Source: an uncultured Flammeovirgaceae bacterium | GTDB lineage: Bacteria; Bacteroidota; Bacteroidia; Cytophagales; Cyclobacteriaceae | NCBI GenBank assembly: GCA_946480685.1 | Contig: CAMLLI010000149.1 | Span: 1 to 8,169 of the forward strand | DNA: 8,169 nt | Reading direction: 5' to 3' | Shown: positions 1 to 6,872 of the stretch, in pieces | Position numbering within the stretch: the stretch's first letter is position 1 | How the letters are laid out: the number at the start of each line of letters is the position of its first letter | Notes under the pieces: model-generated | The model's input: the letters and a program-made list of their open reading frames with translations, nothing else | Told to the model about the DNA's origin: nothing | Database searches by the model: none | Program-made: the position numbers and the translations under genes

Positions 1-552
1 CATGTATCTAATACACCGTTCAACTCATATAAAGGCAATATGCATGAAGGAGGTATATCTTCACCGCTCATTGCGTGGTATCCAAAGAAGATTAAAGCCA
101 ACTCCGTAGCCAAAGGTACCGGTCACCTGATTGACCTCGCGCCTACTTTCTATGAAGTAGCCGGAGTAAAATATCCACAACAATTTAAAGGAGTAACTAC
201 GCATACACTACCCGGTAAAAGTCTCGTGCCGGTATTTACCAGCACGGCACAACAGGTAAATCGTGCCGAGCCTATATTCTGGGAACGTGCCGGTAACCGC
301 GCGGTTCGCAAAGGTAAATGGAAGCTGGTGGCCGATCATCAGAAAGCATGGGAACTATATGATCTGGAAGCAGATCGTGGAGAAACAACTGATCTGTCAA
401 CACAACATGCGGAAGTAGTGCGCGAACTGGCTTTTGATTATACGCAATGGGCCGCGCGCACAGGTGTTGTTGAATACGAAACGATCAAACCTAAAAATGC
501 TCCCGGAGCACCTGCCGAAAACAAACAGCCTGCCACCCGCGGCACGAACTAA
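1..552 (+). CDS. Sulfatase (arylsulfatase-like, S1 family), C-terminal part, cut by the window start
   Basis: This is the last 183 residues of an exported sulfatase; the reading frame is open from base 1, and the ATG at 40 is an internal methionine. Sulfatases hydrolyse sulfate esters using a formylglycine made from an active-site Cys or Ser. That residue and the metal-binding N-terminal half lie outside the window, so the subtype cannot be read directly. The fragment starts at HVSNTP and keeps the S-Y-K-x-x-M-H-E-G-G motif (residues 9-18), whose Lys contacts the substrate sulfate in this family. It also has the C-terminal subdomain motifs HLIDLAPTFYE, FWERAGNRAVRKG and WELYDLEADRGET. By hand alignment, about two thirds of the first 115 residues match the next gene, so the two are tandem paralogues. 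The tail (APGAPAENKQPATRGTN) is divergent and low in complexity. The gene stops 13 bases before the next start, which implies co-transcription. The fragment appears intact, with no frameshift. Confidence 0.93.
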   Translation, partial: HVSNTPFNSYKGNMHEGGISSPLIAWYPKKIKANSVAKGTGHLIDLAPTFYEVAGVKYPQQFKGVTTHTLPGKSLVPVFTSTAQQVNRAEPIFWERAGNRAVRKGKWKLVADHQKAWELYDLEADRGETTDLSTQHAEVVRELAFDYTQWAARTGVVEYETIKPKNAPGAPAENKQPATRGTN

Positions 553-565
553 CTATATATCATTT

Positions 566-2218
566 ATGAAAAACCTTTTTGTTACATCTTTTATACTGTA
601 CCTCGCTGCAACGGTACCCCTACTGGCGCAGAAGAAGGCAGACGCGAGCAAACCCAATCTTATTCTTATCATGGTAGATGATATGGGGTTCTCGGATATA
701 GGATCGTATGGTTCGGAGATACGAACTCCCAACCTCGATAAACTCGCAGCGGAAGGTATACGCTTCCGTGAATTTTACAACAACTCCATTTGTGCACCTA
801 CGCGAGCATCGTTACTTACGGGTCAATACCAGCATCGCGCAGGCGTTGGCTACTTCGATGTAAACCTCGGGCTGCCTGCGTACCAGGGATATCTGAACAA
901 AGAATCACTTACGCTGGCAGAAGTATTAAAACAGAATGGCTATAGCACCTTGATGTCAGGTAAGTGGCATGTTGGAAAAGACAGTCTCGGCTGGCCGAAC
1001 CAACGCGGCTTCGATCAGTTCTATGGCTTCGTACCGGGTGCGAGCAATTACTTTGATATAGGTGAATACGGACAAGCGCCTCCGGTAACACTGATCAAAA
1101 ACAACAAGAAAGAAAATCTGAAACCCGGTGAGTATCTCACGAACAAGATCGTTGACAATGCGCTTGTATTCTTGGATGAACAAAATAAAACGCAGAAACC
1201 TTTCTTCCTATACCTTCCTTTCAATGCGCCACACTGGCCGTTGCAGGCACTGCCTGAAGATATAGCGAAGTATAAAGGACGTTATGATATAGGTTGGGAT
1301 TCTCTGCGTCAGCAACGACTTGCCCGTCAGCGTGAGTTGGGTATACTTCTGCCTAACCAGAAAGTAGCACAGCGCGATCCGGAAGTTCCCAAATGGGACA
1401 ACCTCACGTACGACCAGAAGCAACTCTGGAAAGCAAAGATGGAAGTATATGCCGCCATGATCGATCGCGTAGATCAAAATATAGGAAGAGTCCTCGCGAA
1501 GCTGAAAGAACTGAAAAAAGATGAAAACACACTGATCATATTTATTTCTGATAACGGCGCACAGGGAGGTTATGCCGGCTCAAACCGAAAACCACAACGT
1601 AACAGTGGTCCTATCGGCTCGCCGGGTTCGTATGACTACCAGGAACAAAACTGGGCATACGTGTCCAATACACCGCACCGTCAATATAAAAACAACATGC
1701 ATGAAGGAGGATTCAGCTCTCCGTTTATAGCATGGTTTCCAAAACGCATTAAGGGCGGGCAGATTGTAAAAGGTACGGCACACCTCATTGATATAGCACC
1801 TACATTTTATGAACTGGCTGGTGCAACGTATCCGTCCAACTATAAAGGTGTAAAGCCACACCCGCTTGCAGGAAAAAGTCTTGTACCTGTATTGACAAGC
1901 CAGGCTACTGAAGTGAATCGCGGAGAGCCGCTCTTCTGGGAGCGTGCCGGTAACCGCGCAGTGCGTAAAGGCGATTGGAAAATTGTCTCTACCTATCCAT
2001 CCTATAAATGGGAGCTGTATGACCTGAGCGAAGACAGAGGCGAGACAAAAGATTTAGCAGGCGAGCGTCCGGATATAGTAAATGAACTTTCAGCTGATTA
2101 CTTCAAGTGGGCCGAACGCACAGGAGTTGTTGATTATGACAAGATCAAACCCAACCAGCCCATGCAGATCCCCGGACAGAGTACACCTAATCCTGTCGCT
2201 GTTCAATCCAACAACTAA
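566..2218 (+). CDS. Exported Cys-type sulfatase (arylsulfatase-like, resembling the Pseudomonas AtsA type)
   Basis: A complete 550-residue sulfatase, predicted to cleave sulfate esters in the periplasm or at the cell surface; the substrate is unknown. Residues 1-21 (MKNLFVTSFILYLAATVPLLA) form a signal peptide, which selects the ATG at 566 over an upstream in-frame ATG at 434 that lies inside the previous gene. Visible active-site features are metal ligands D38 and D39 (MVDDMG), the formylglycine signature C76-A-P-T-R80 followed by ASLLTG, K133 and H135 (GKWHVG), H223 (APHW), D329-N330 (SDNG) and K375 in the K-x-x-M-H-E-G-G motif. These match in order the catalytic set of Pseudomonas aeruginosa arylsulfatase (D13/D14, C51, R55, K113, H115, H211, D317/N318, K375), and the length is similar to that enzyme (about 536). 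Residues 236-262 (KGRYDIGWDSLRQQRLARQ and following) are also typical of that subgroup. There is no clear Shine-Dalgarno sequence. The gene lies 13 bases after a paralogue and 6 bases before the redox fusion gene. Because it is Cys-type, it can be a substrate of the FGE homologue in the same operon. The exact substrate class is not certain. Confidence 0.96.
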   Translation: MKNLFVTSFILYLAATVPLLAQKKADASKPNLILIMVDDMGFSDIGSYGSEIRTPNLDKLAAEGIRFREFYNNSICAPTRASLLTGQYQHRAGVGYFDVNLGLPAYQGYLNKESLTLAEVLKQNGYSTLMSGKWHVGKDSLGWPNQRGFDQFYGFVPGASNYFDIGEYGQAPPVTLIKNNKKENLKPGEYLTNKIVDNALVFLDEQNKTQKPFFLYLPFNAPHWPLQALPEDIAKYKGRYDIGWDSLRQQRLARQRELGILLPNQKVAQRDPEVPKWDNLTYDQKQLWKAKMEVYAAMIDRVDQNIGRVLAKLKELKKDENTLIIFISDNGAQGGYAGSNRKPQRNSGPIGSPGSYDYQEQNWAYVSNTPHRQYKNNMHEGGFSSPFIAWFPKRIKGGQIVKGTAHLIDIAPTFYELAGATYPSNYKGVKPHPLAGKSLVPVLTSQATEVNRGEPLFWERAGNRAVRKGDWKIVSTYPSYKWELYDLSEDRGETKDLAGERPDIVNELSADYFKWAERTGVVDYDKIKPNQPMQIPGQSTPNPVAVQSNN

Positions 2219-2224
2219 TACACG

Positions 2225-3010
2225 ATGAAAACAAAATCCACACTATATTTTATTCTGCTGAGTTTAGCCTTCCTCACGGGGAGGCTATACGCACAGAAAT
2301 CTGTGAATGAAAATGCACTGACGCTCGAAGCGTTCGAACAGAAACTGAAACAAACGTCAGCTCCGCAGATACTGGATGTCCGTTCATCGCAGGAGTTTTC
2401 TGAAAATCACCTGATCGGTGCCATCAATATAAATACATCGGATACGGCACTCTATGCGAAACGTATTCAGTCGCTGGACAAACATAAACCTGTATTTGTA
2501 TACTCTATTAACAACGGACGAAGCGGTGTTATTGCGAAACAACTCCGCAGTCGCGGGTTTATCGAAGTATATGAATTACCGGGTGGTATAGCCCACTGGA
2601 TTGGTGCCGGCAAACCGATTGAGTCAAAAGCAGGACAAGGTATATCTGCAGAAGAATTACAAAAGCTCATCACAGCATCAAAGCTTGTACTGGTTGATGT
2701 TGGTTCGAAACATTGTGGAGCCTGCAAAAAGCTGGCACCCCTTGTTGATACAGTGGCGCAACACTATACCGGCAAACTCGCTGTACATAAGATTGAACTA
2801 TACGACAATCGTGCGCTCGCAAAACAACTGAATATAGAATCGGTTCCGACTCTGATCCTGTACAAAGATGGCAAGCCTGTGTGGACAAAATCCGGTATGG
2901 TAACAAGGGCTGTACTCGAAGAAGCATTGCAGGCCAACAGCACTGCACCTTCCTGCAAAGGGACCACTGAATTGATGAAACGAAGAACTGAACAAGCCAG
3001 GAAAAATTAG
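2225..3010 (+). CDS. Exported rhodanese-like/thioredoxin fusion protein with a Ser-substituted rhodanese site
   Basis: A 261-residue protein with two domains after a signal peptide (about residues 1-23, ending LYAQ). Residues 30-132 form a rhodanese-like domain, with ILDVR (49-53), HLIGAININ (62-70) and the C-terminal L-P-G-G-I-A-H-W motif (118-125). The active-site loop reads Y-S-I-N-N-G-R-S (93-100), so Ser94 occupies the position of the persulfide-forming Cys and sulfurtransferase activity is unlikely. Residues 138-237 form a thioredoxin fold with H-C164-G-A-C167-K (canonical W-C-G-P-C-K) and the cis-proline loop SVPT (206-209, P208). The dithiol is therefore intact, but the preceding Trp and the central Pro are changed, which should alter its redox potential. 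A basic tail (about 240-261) holds one more Cys, C244. The gene sits 6 bases after the sulfatase and 2 bases before the FGE homologue, so translation is probably coupled. Inferred role: an extracytoplasmic thiol redox partner for sulfatase maturation. Alternatively, it could be a general periplasmic thioredoxin that happens to be in the operon. Confidence 0.92.
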   Translation: MKTKSTLYFILLSLAFLTGRLYAQKSVNENALTLEAFEQKLKQTSAPQILDVRSSQEFSENHLIGAININTSDTALYAKRIQSLDKHKPVFVYSINNGRSGVIAKQLRSRGFIEVYELPGGIAHWIGAGKPIESKAGQGISAEELQKLITASKLVLVDVGSKHCGACKKLAPLVDTVAQHYTGKLAVHKIELYDNRALAKQLNIESVPTLILYKDGKPVWTKSGMVTRAVLEEALQANSTAPSCKGTTELMKRRTEQARKN

Positions 3011-3012
3011 CT

Positions 3013-3870
3013 ATGAAAAATTTCCGGAATGCAACAACGATAACAGCCGTCACATTACTGACATCACTGTTACTGGTTTCCTTTCAACCGGCTCCACATC
3101 GCGATGACGCGATGGTATATATTAACGGGGGAACATTATCAACTACTGATCCGGTAACCGAGAAGTATATCGAGGTAAAACTGAAGCCCTATCTTCTTGA
3201 TAAAAACCTGGTGACAGTTGCAGACTTTGAAGCGTTTGTAAAAGAAACGCATTACGTGACGGAAGCCGAGAAGTTTGGCAATGCGGGGGTATTCAATGAT
3301 CGCCTGCAACAATGGGAAATGGTGGATGGCGCAGACTTTCGATATCCTTTCGGCAGAAATAAACCGAAGGCAGAAAGCAATCACCCGGTAACACAGGTAT
3401 CGTGGAACGATGCCGCTGCCTACGCACTATGGAAAGGCAAACGTTTACCGACACAATGGGAATGGGAACATGCCGCGAAGAATGGTGAGCAAACCAAACA
3501 ACGCTATACCTGGGGCGATGATCTTATTGTAGCAGGAAAGTATAAAGCCAACACCTGGCAGGGAACTTTTCCTTCCTATAACTCCGGTGAGGATGGGTAT
3601 ATATATACTTCCCCGGTTGGTGTTTTTGGTGCCAACAAAATAGGACTGACCGATATGGGTGGCAATGTGTGGCAATGGTGCCAGGACAGTATAGAGCCTT
3701 CCGGACGCGATGCTGAAATCGATCCGGCCACCAGGCGCGTTATACGCGGTGGCTCGTTTCTCTGCGATCCAATGGTTTGCCATGGATTCAGAGTTGTGGG
3801 TCGTGCGGCTTCAACACCTGAATCGTCTATGCTGCACATTGGCTTTCGGTGTGCAAAAGACGCACTATAG
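3013..3870 (+). CDS. Formylglycine-generating enzyme (FGE/SUMF1-type, FGE-sulfatase domain) with N-terminal export signal
   Basis: A 285-residue FGE-sulfatase-family protein. Aerobic FGEs use O2 and Cu(I), held by two cysteines, to turn the Cys of C-x-P-x-R in sulfatases into formylglycine. Both catalytic cysteines appear conserved: RVIRGGSFL-C251-DPMV-C256 has the same C-x4-C spacing as human SUMF1 Cys336/Cys341, followed by a matching STPESSMLHIGFRC block (267-280). Other family motifs are MVYINGG (34-40), HPVTQVSWNDAAAYALW (124-140), K-R-L-P-T-Q-W-E-W-E-H-A-A (143-155), YTWGDD (165-170) and L-T-D-M-G-G-N-V-W-Q-W (212-222). These catalytic cysteines set it apart from FGE-fold relatives with other roles. 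Residues about 8-24 are hydrophobic, indicating a signal peptide or uncleaved anchor; there is no lipobox Cys and no clear cleavage site. The N-terminal consensus GGxFxMG is degenerate, and the total of four cysteines (C223, C251, C256, C280) suggests the structural disulfides of the eukaryotic enzyme are missing. It is the last gene of the operon and follows Cys-type sulfatases, its natural substrates. Confidence 0.9.
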   Translation: MKNFRNATTITAVTLLTSLLLVSFQPAPHRDDAMVYINGGTLSTTDPVTEKYIEVKLKPYLLDKNLVTVADFEAFVKETHYVTEAEKFGNAGVFNDRLQQWEMVDGADFRYPFGRNKPKAESNHPVTQVSWNDAAAYALWKGKRLPTQWEWEHAAKNGEQTKQRYTWGDDLIVAGKYKANTWQGTFPSYNSGEDGYIYTSPVGVFGANKIGLTDMGGNVWQWCQDSIEPSGRDAEIDPATRRVIRGGSFLCDPMVCHGFRVVGRAASTPESSMLHIGFRCAKDAL

Positions 3871-3889
3871 TATATATATGATATCCTGC

Positions 3890-3938
3890 AAGGAGAGCAT
3901 TATTTCTTGATCACCTTCATGGAAACGATGCTCTCCTT
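3890..3938. terminator. 11-bp inverted repeat between convergent genes, possible terminator of the + strand operon
   Basis: AAGGAGAGCAT (3890-3900) is the exact reverse complement of ATGCTCTCCTT (3928-3938), with 27 bases between the arms. The repeat begins 20 bases after the FGE stop codon and covers the last codons of the minus-strand gene. On the + strand the second arm runs into a pyrimidine-rich tract (TTTCCTTTT up to about 3945), which suits termination of the sulfatase operon. On the minus strand no T tract follows. The loop is long for a classical intrinsic terminator, so the role is uncertain; the repeat itself is exact. Confidence 0.38.
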
Positions 3939-6872
3939 TCCTTTTAACTGAACCACATACGAGCCGCCCGGGAAATCTTTCATGGAGATAACGGCTGTGT
4001 ACACACCATTCGCCTCCGTCTGTAAATCCGTTTTTACCACTTCCTGACCAAACACATCGACAACCGTAGCGGAAGTCAGCTTACGGGAAGCGGCCACCTC
4101 TATATATAGTTTATCACTTACCGGCACCGGGTATACCCGTATACCGCGATCAGCTTCTTCCATTCCGGTAATAAAGAATTCCCGCATACCCGTCAGTGAA
4201 CAACCTCCTTCCTGAACGGTAACAGAATATATACCAGACTCCACCGGAACATACGTTGATGCGGTGGCACCGTCTATAGCTTTGCCATCTTTATACCATT
4301 GAATGTTGCTGGTATAGTTTATTGTAAATTTACCATCTTGTTCGCTGACGATAACTTCCGGAGCAGGCTTATCGATCACAATTGTAAAACGCTGGTCACC
4401 TTTGGATGCTGGTGCATCGGTTATGGTAAAAGGATACGTGTCTTGTTCTGAAACAAATATATTCTGATTCAGGTAATGGTCTTCCAGAATAACAGAGGCA
4501 TCGCCTTCAAACGAACTCATGTTGCTAAACTTCAATTGATATGCTCCGGGTTTTACATCGGCAACATCTAGATTAACACGCGTGTTACACAACAATGCCG
4601 GCAGCGAATTGATTGCCAGTCGTTCCTGATTTTCAGTAAGAGACGAAAGGTTGAACGATCCGTTCTTTAATTTCCATGCGTCCGCAAAGTCATCAAATTG
4701 TTTGGTGGCATCGTTCCGGAAGTGTATCGCTGTCTCGTCTTCGAATTTGCCATCGGATAATTTTATATACAACAGGTTTTCGGTTGATGCTGTGCGGAAG
4801 AATGTAGTCGACTGGCCCGGAGCTTTTATATTTTCGCGGGTACTTAATACGGGGCTGGCCCCGGTAGCTTTTACCCAGAATGCTTGTCCCATCGCTATAT
4901 AGCGTGAACCGCCATTCACACTAACGGTTCCATTCCATGACGCATATTGCAAGGCATCTCCCCCATTGTCTGCTATATATATAGTACCGCCAATATTGGT
5001 CTTTGTCCACCCGGTGGCAGCATTCCAGTCAATAACAGAAGGATATGGATTGCCTACAAGATTCCATCCATCGTTGGCAACTGTACCAGACGATGTGAAA
5101 GATACCGGGAGCAAAATATTTCCCTGGTTGGCAACACCGCGTATATCCCACACCGGTGATAGCAGGTAATTACCCCGAACAAATATAGTATATCCCCTGC
5201 CCGGCTGCAGCGTTTCTGTATTAACGGCATCGGGGAAGTCTATATATCCGTCATTAAAATCGGAAGAACCACTTCCGTTAACATCGGTGATAACCGATTC
5301 ATTGTATGCAAACATCGACTGGTTCGTCAAGCAACCCTTGCAATCTGTGGCTCCTACGAATGAACCGGTTACCGGAATCTCTTCCTGTATATCGGCTACG
5401 GTACCACCTTGTACCGGCGATGATATATACCGGTATATGCGCGTATTGTTCCATCCTTCAATTGACATATAGCGCTGCACAGTAATATTACCTGCAACCT
5501 GTGCACCGGCCGGCAGTGGTGCTATAGCAGCATCGATCACGGGTTCGTCTCCGGATGATATCAATGTAAAAGTGGCTGTATCCAGCGACCCATCGGCATC
5601 CAGTCTGGCGCCCGCAGCTAGTGTTAATATACCATGTAGCTGGTGCCTCGACTCTACGCTTACTCCGGCATTCAATGCCGTATTAGTAACGTGAATATTA
5701 TTGAACCCTATAGAAGAATTTCCATTGATGAGCTGTGGTGAACCGGCCGTTGAACCGGAGAATTTCACAATGCCATTGTTGTGTTCAAATGATCCGGCAT
5801 CGAGGGTAAAATTACTTTTCAGATCAAGCGTATCACTGCTAGATAAAAATGCAGTACCATTAATATGTAAATCTCCATTGACATGAATCGGAACCGATCC
5901 ACCTATAAATGCACCACCTGCGAACGTGGCCTCTTCGCCAACATTTATACGTTGTGCACCTTGCGTGATCGTTCCGGTATAGGCAGGGTTAACCGTAAGC
6001 GAAGCTATATTTACTGTAGCATCGATGGTACAGGGCCCATCGTTAGCACCATCGAACACAACGGCATCGACACTGGACGGAACCGTTGCGCCACCTTGTC
6101 CTCCGGGAGAAACGGACCAGCTCGAACGGTTACTCCAATTGGACAATGCTGATGCAACCCAATACCGATTAACCGGTGAAGTTGAGAGTGTCCACCAAGT
6201 AAACAGATCAGCGTTGCCGAGATTGCTGAGGGTTACCGTATTAGTCGTTGTATTTATAGCAGGCGATGCAGAAAAATCTGTCCATGTACTCAGTGTGCTG
6301 TTCCATCGTTCCGGACGAAGTGCAGCTTCTTCAATGGTATTCCCGACAGCACTGTGCTCGCTGTCACGATACGTAAATGTCAGTGATGTAAGTGTCGGTC
6401 GTGTTGTATATGCCTGAGCATTGATCTGCCAGAACCGATCGATGGCAAACGCAGAATGATCAGTACCGGATGAACCATTGAAATTAGTTATACCGGCAGG
6501 CAAGCTGGCGGCATTATTCCAATTAGCGGTGCGATAGGTTGAAAACAAAAAATAGCCACTGCCGGCTGCCCCGGTGGGAGTAAACGTTACGGGTATATAC
6601 TCATTGCTATATCCCCACGGTATGGTATAGTTGCCGGTTGCTGTACCGATATACCATTTGATAACATTGTTCTCGCCTTCACTGATGATATAGCCACTGT
6701 TCCGTGTAATGGCGTTGGCATCGGAGTTCTGTATAACAAGCGTTGCACCTTGTGCTATGGTAATATTGGCACCATTCAAAACAAGGCGTGCCTGTGCATG
6801 CAGATCCGGTATATCGATCAGCAACAGCAACGTCATTACTAAAACTGCAGGTTTCAAATCTGTATATCGCAT
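3900..6872 (-). CDS. Large modular cell-surface/secreted protein with T9SS type A C-terminal sorting domain
   Basis: A 990-residue protein of unknown function. The start at 6872 is preferred because AAGGAAG lies just upstream and the protein then begins with a clean signal peptide (MRYTDLKPAVLVMTLLLLID, ending in HAQA at about residue 28). An in-frame ATG at 6953 would add 27 residues with no ribosome site. Visible modules are a beta-rich N-terminal region; a segment starting RYWVASALSNWSNRSSW (about 235) followed by beta-helix-like short repeats (NVGEEATFAGGAFIGG, VNGDLHINGTAFL) to about 400; and a region with IYRYISSPVQGG (about 470), a C-x-x-C pair (DCKGC, about 510) and GWNLVGNPYPS (about 600), typical of Bacteroidota surface proteins. 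An Ig-like module follows (836-901, W-Y-K-D-G-K-A-I-D-G-A). The T9SS type A sorting domain occupies about 910-990 (YPVPVSDKLYIEV, G-Q-E-V, F-P-G-G-S-Y-V-V, final lysines). By family knowledge, the protein crosses the outer membrane and is anchored or released after the domain is cleaved. No catalytic motif is recognised; adhesion or matrix function is a guess. Confidence 0.93.
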   Translation of the reverse strand: MRYTDLKPAVLVMTLLLLIDIPDLHAQARLVLNGANITIAQGATLVIQNSDANAITRNSGYIISEGENNVIKWYIGTATGNYTIPWGYSNEYIPVTFTPTGAAGSGYFLFSTYRTANWNNAASLPAGITNFNGSSGTDHSAFAIDRFWQINAQAYTTRPTLTSLTFTYRDSEHSAVGNTIEEAALRPERWNSTLSTWTDFSASPAINTTTNTVTLSNLGNADLFTWWTLSTSPVNRYWVASALSNWSNRSSWSVSPGGQGGATVPSSVDAVVFDGANDGPCTIDATVNIASLTVNPAYTGTITQGAQRINVGEEATFAGGAFIGGSVPIHVNGDLHINGTAFLSSSDTLDLKSNFTLDAGSFEHNNGIVKFSGSTAGSPQLINGNSSIGFNNIHVTNTALNAGVSVESRHQLHGILTLAAGARLDADGSLDTATFTLISSGDEPVIDAAIAPLPAGAQVAGNITVQRYMSIEGWNNTRIYRYISSPVQGGTVADIQEEIPVTGSFVGATDCKGCLTNQSMFAYNESVITDVNGSGSSDFNDGYIDFPDAVNTETLQPGRGYTIFVRGNYLLSPVWDIRGVANQGNILLPVSFTSSGTVANDGWNLVGNPYPSVIDWNAATGWTKTNIGGTIYIADNGGDALQYASWNGTVSVNGGSRYIAMGQAFWVKATGASPVLSTRENIKAPGQSTTFFRTASTENLLYIKLSDGKFEDETAIHFRNDATKQFDDFADAWKLKNGSFNLSSLTENQERLAINSLPALLCNTRVNLDVADVKPGAYQLKFSNMSSFEGDASVILEDHYLNQNIFVSEQDTYPFTITDAPASKGDQRFTIVIDKPAPEVIVSEQDGKFTINYTSNIQWYKDGKAIDGATASTYVPVESGIYSVTVQEGGCSLTGMREFFITGMEEADRGIRVYPVPVSDKLYIEVAASRKLTSATVVDVFGQEVVKTDLQTEANGVYTAVISMKDFPGGSYVVQLKGKESIVSMKVIKK

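Noticed and set aside
434..565. Longer in-frame start at 434 for the second sulfatase, adding 44 residues
   Set aside because: It overlaps the end of the preceding sulfatase gene in another frame, and the added residues would bury the clear signal peptide that starts at 566.
2670..3053. 127-codon minus-strand open frame opposite the thioredoxin domain
   Set aside because: It is antisense to a well-supported gene, with atypical composition and no recognisable motif.
3890..3895. AAGGAG resembling a Shine-Dalgarno site on the plus strand after the FGE gene
   Set aside because: No start codon with an open frame follows at a suitable distance; it is one arm of the inverted repeat.
6025..6417. 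130-codon plus-strand open frame inside the T9SS cargo gene
   Set aside because: It is a shadow of the minus-strand coding sequence, whose modules are recognisable across this stretch.
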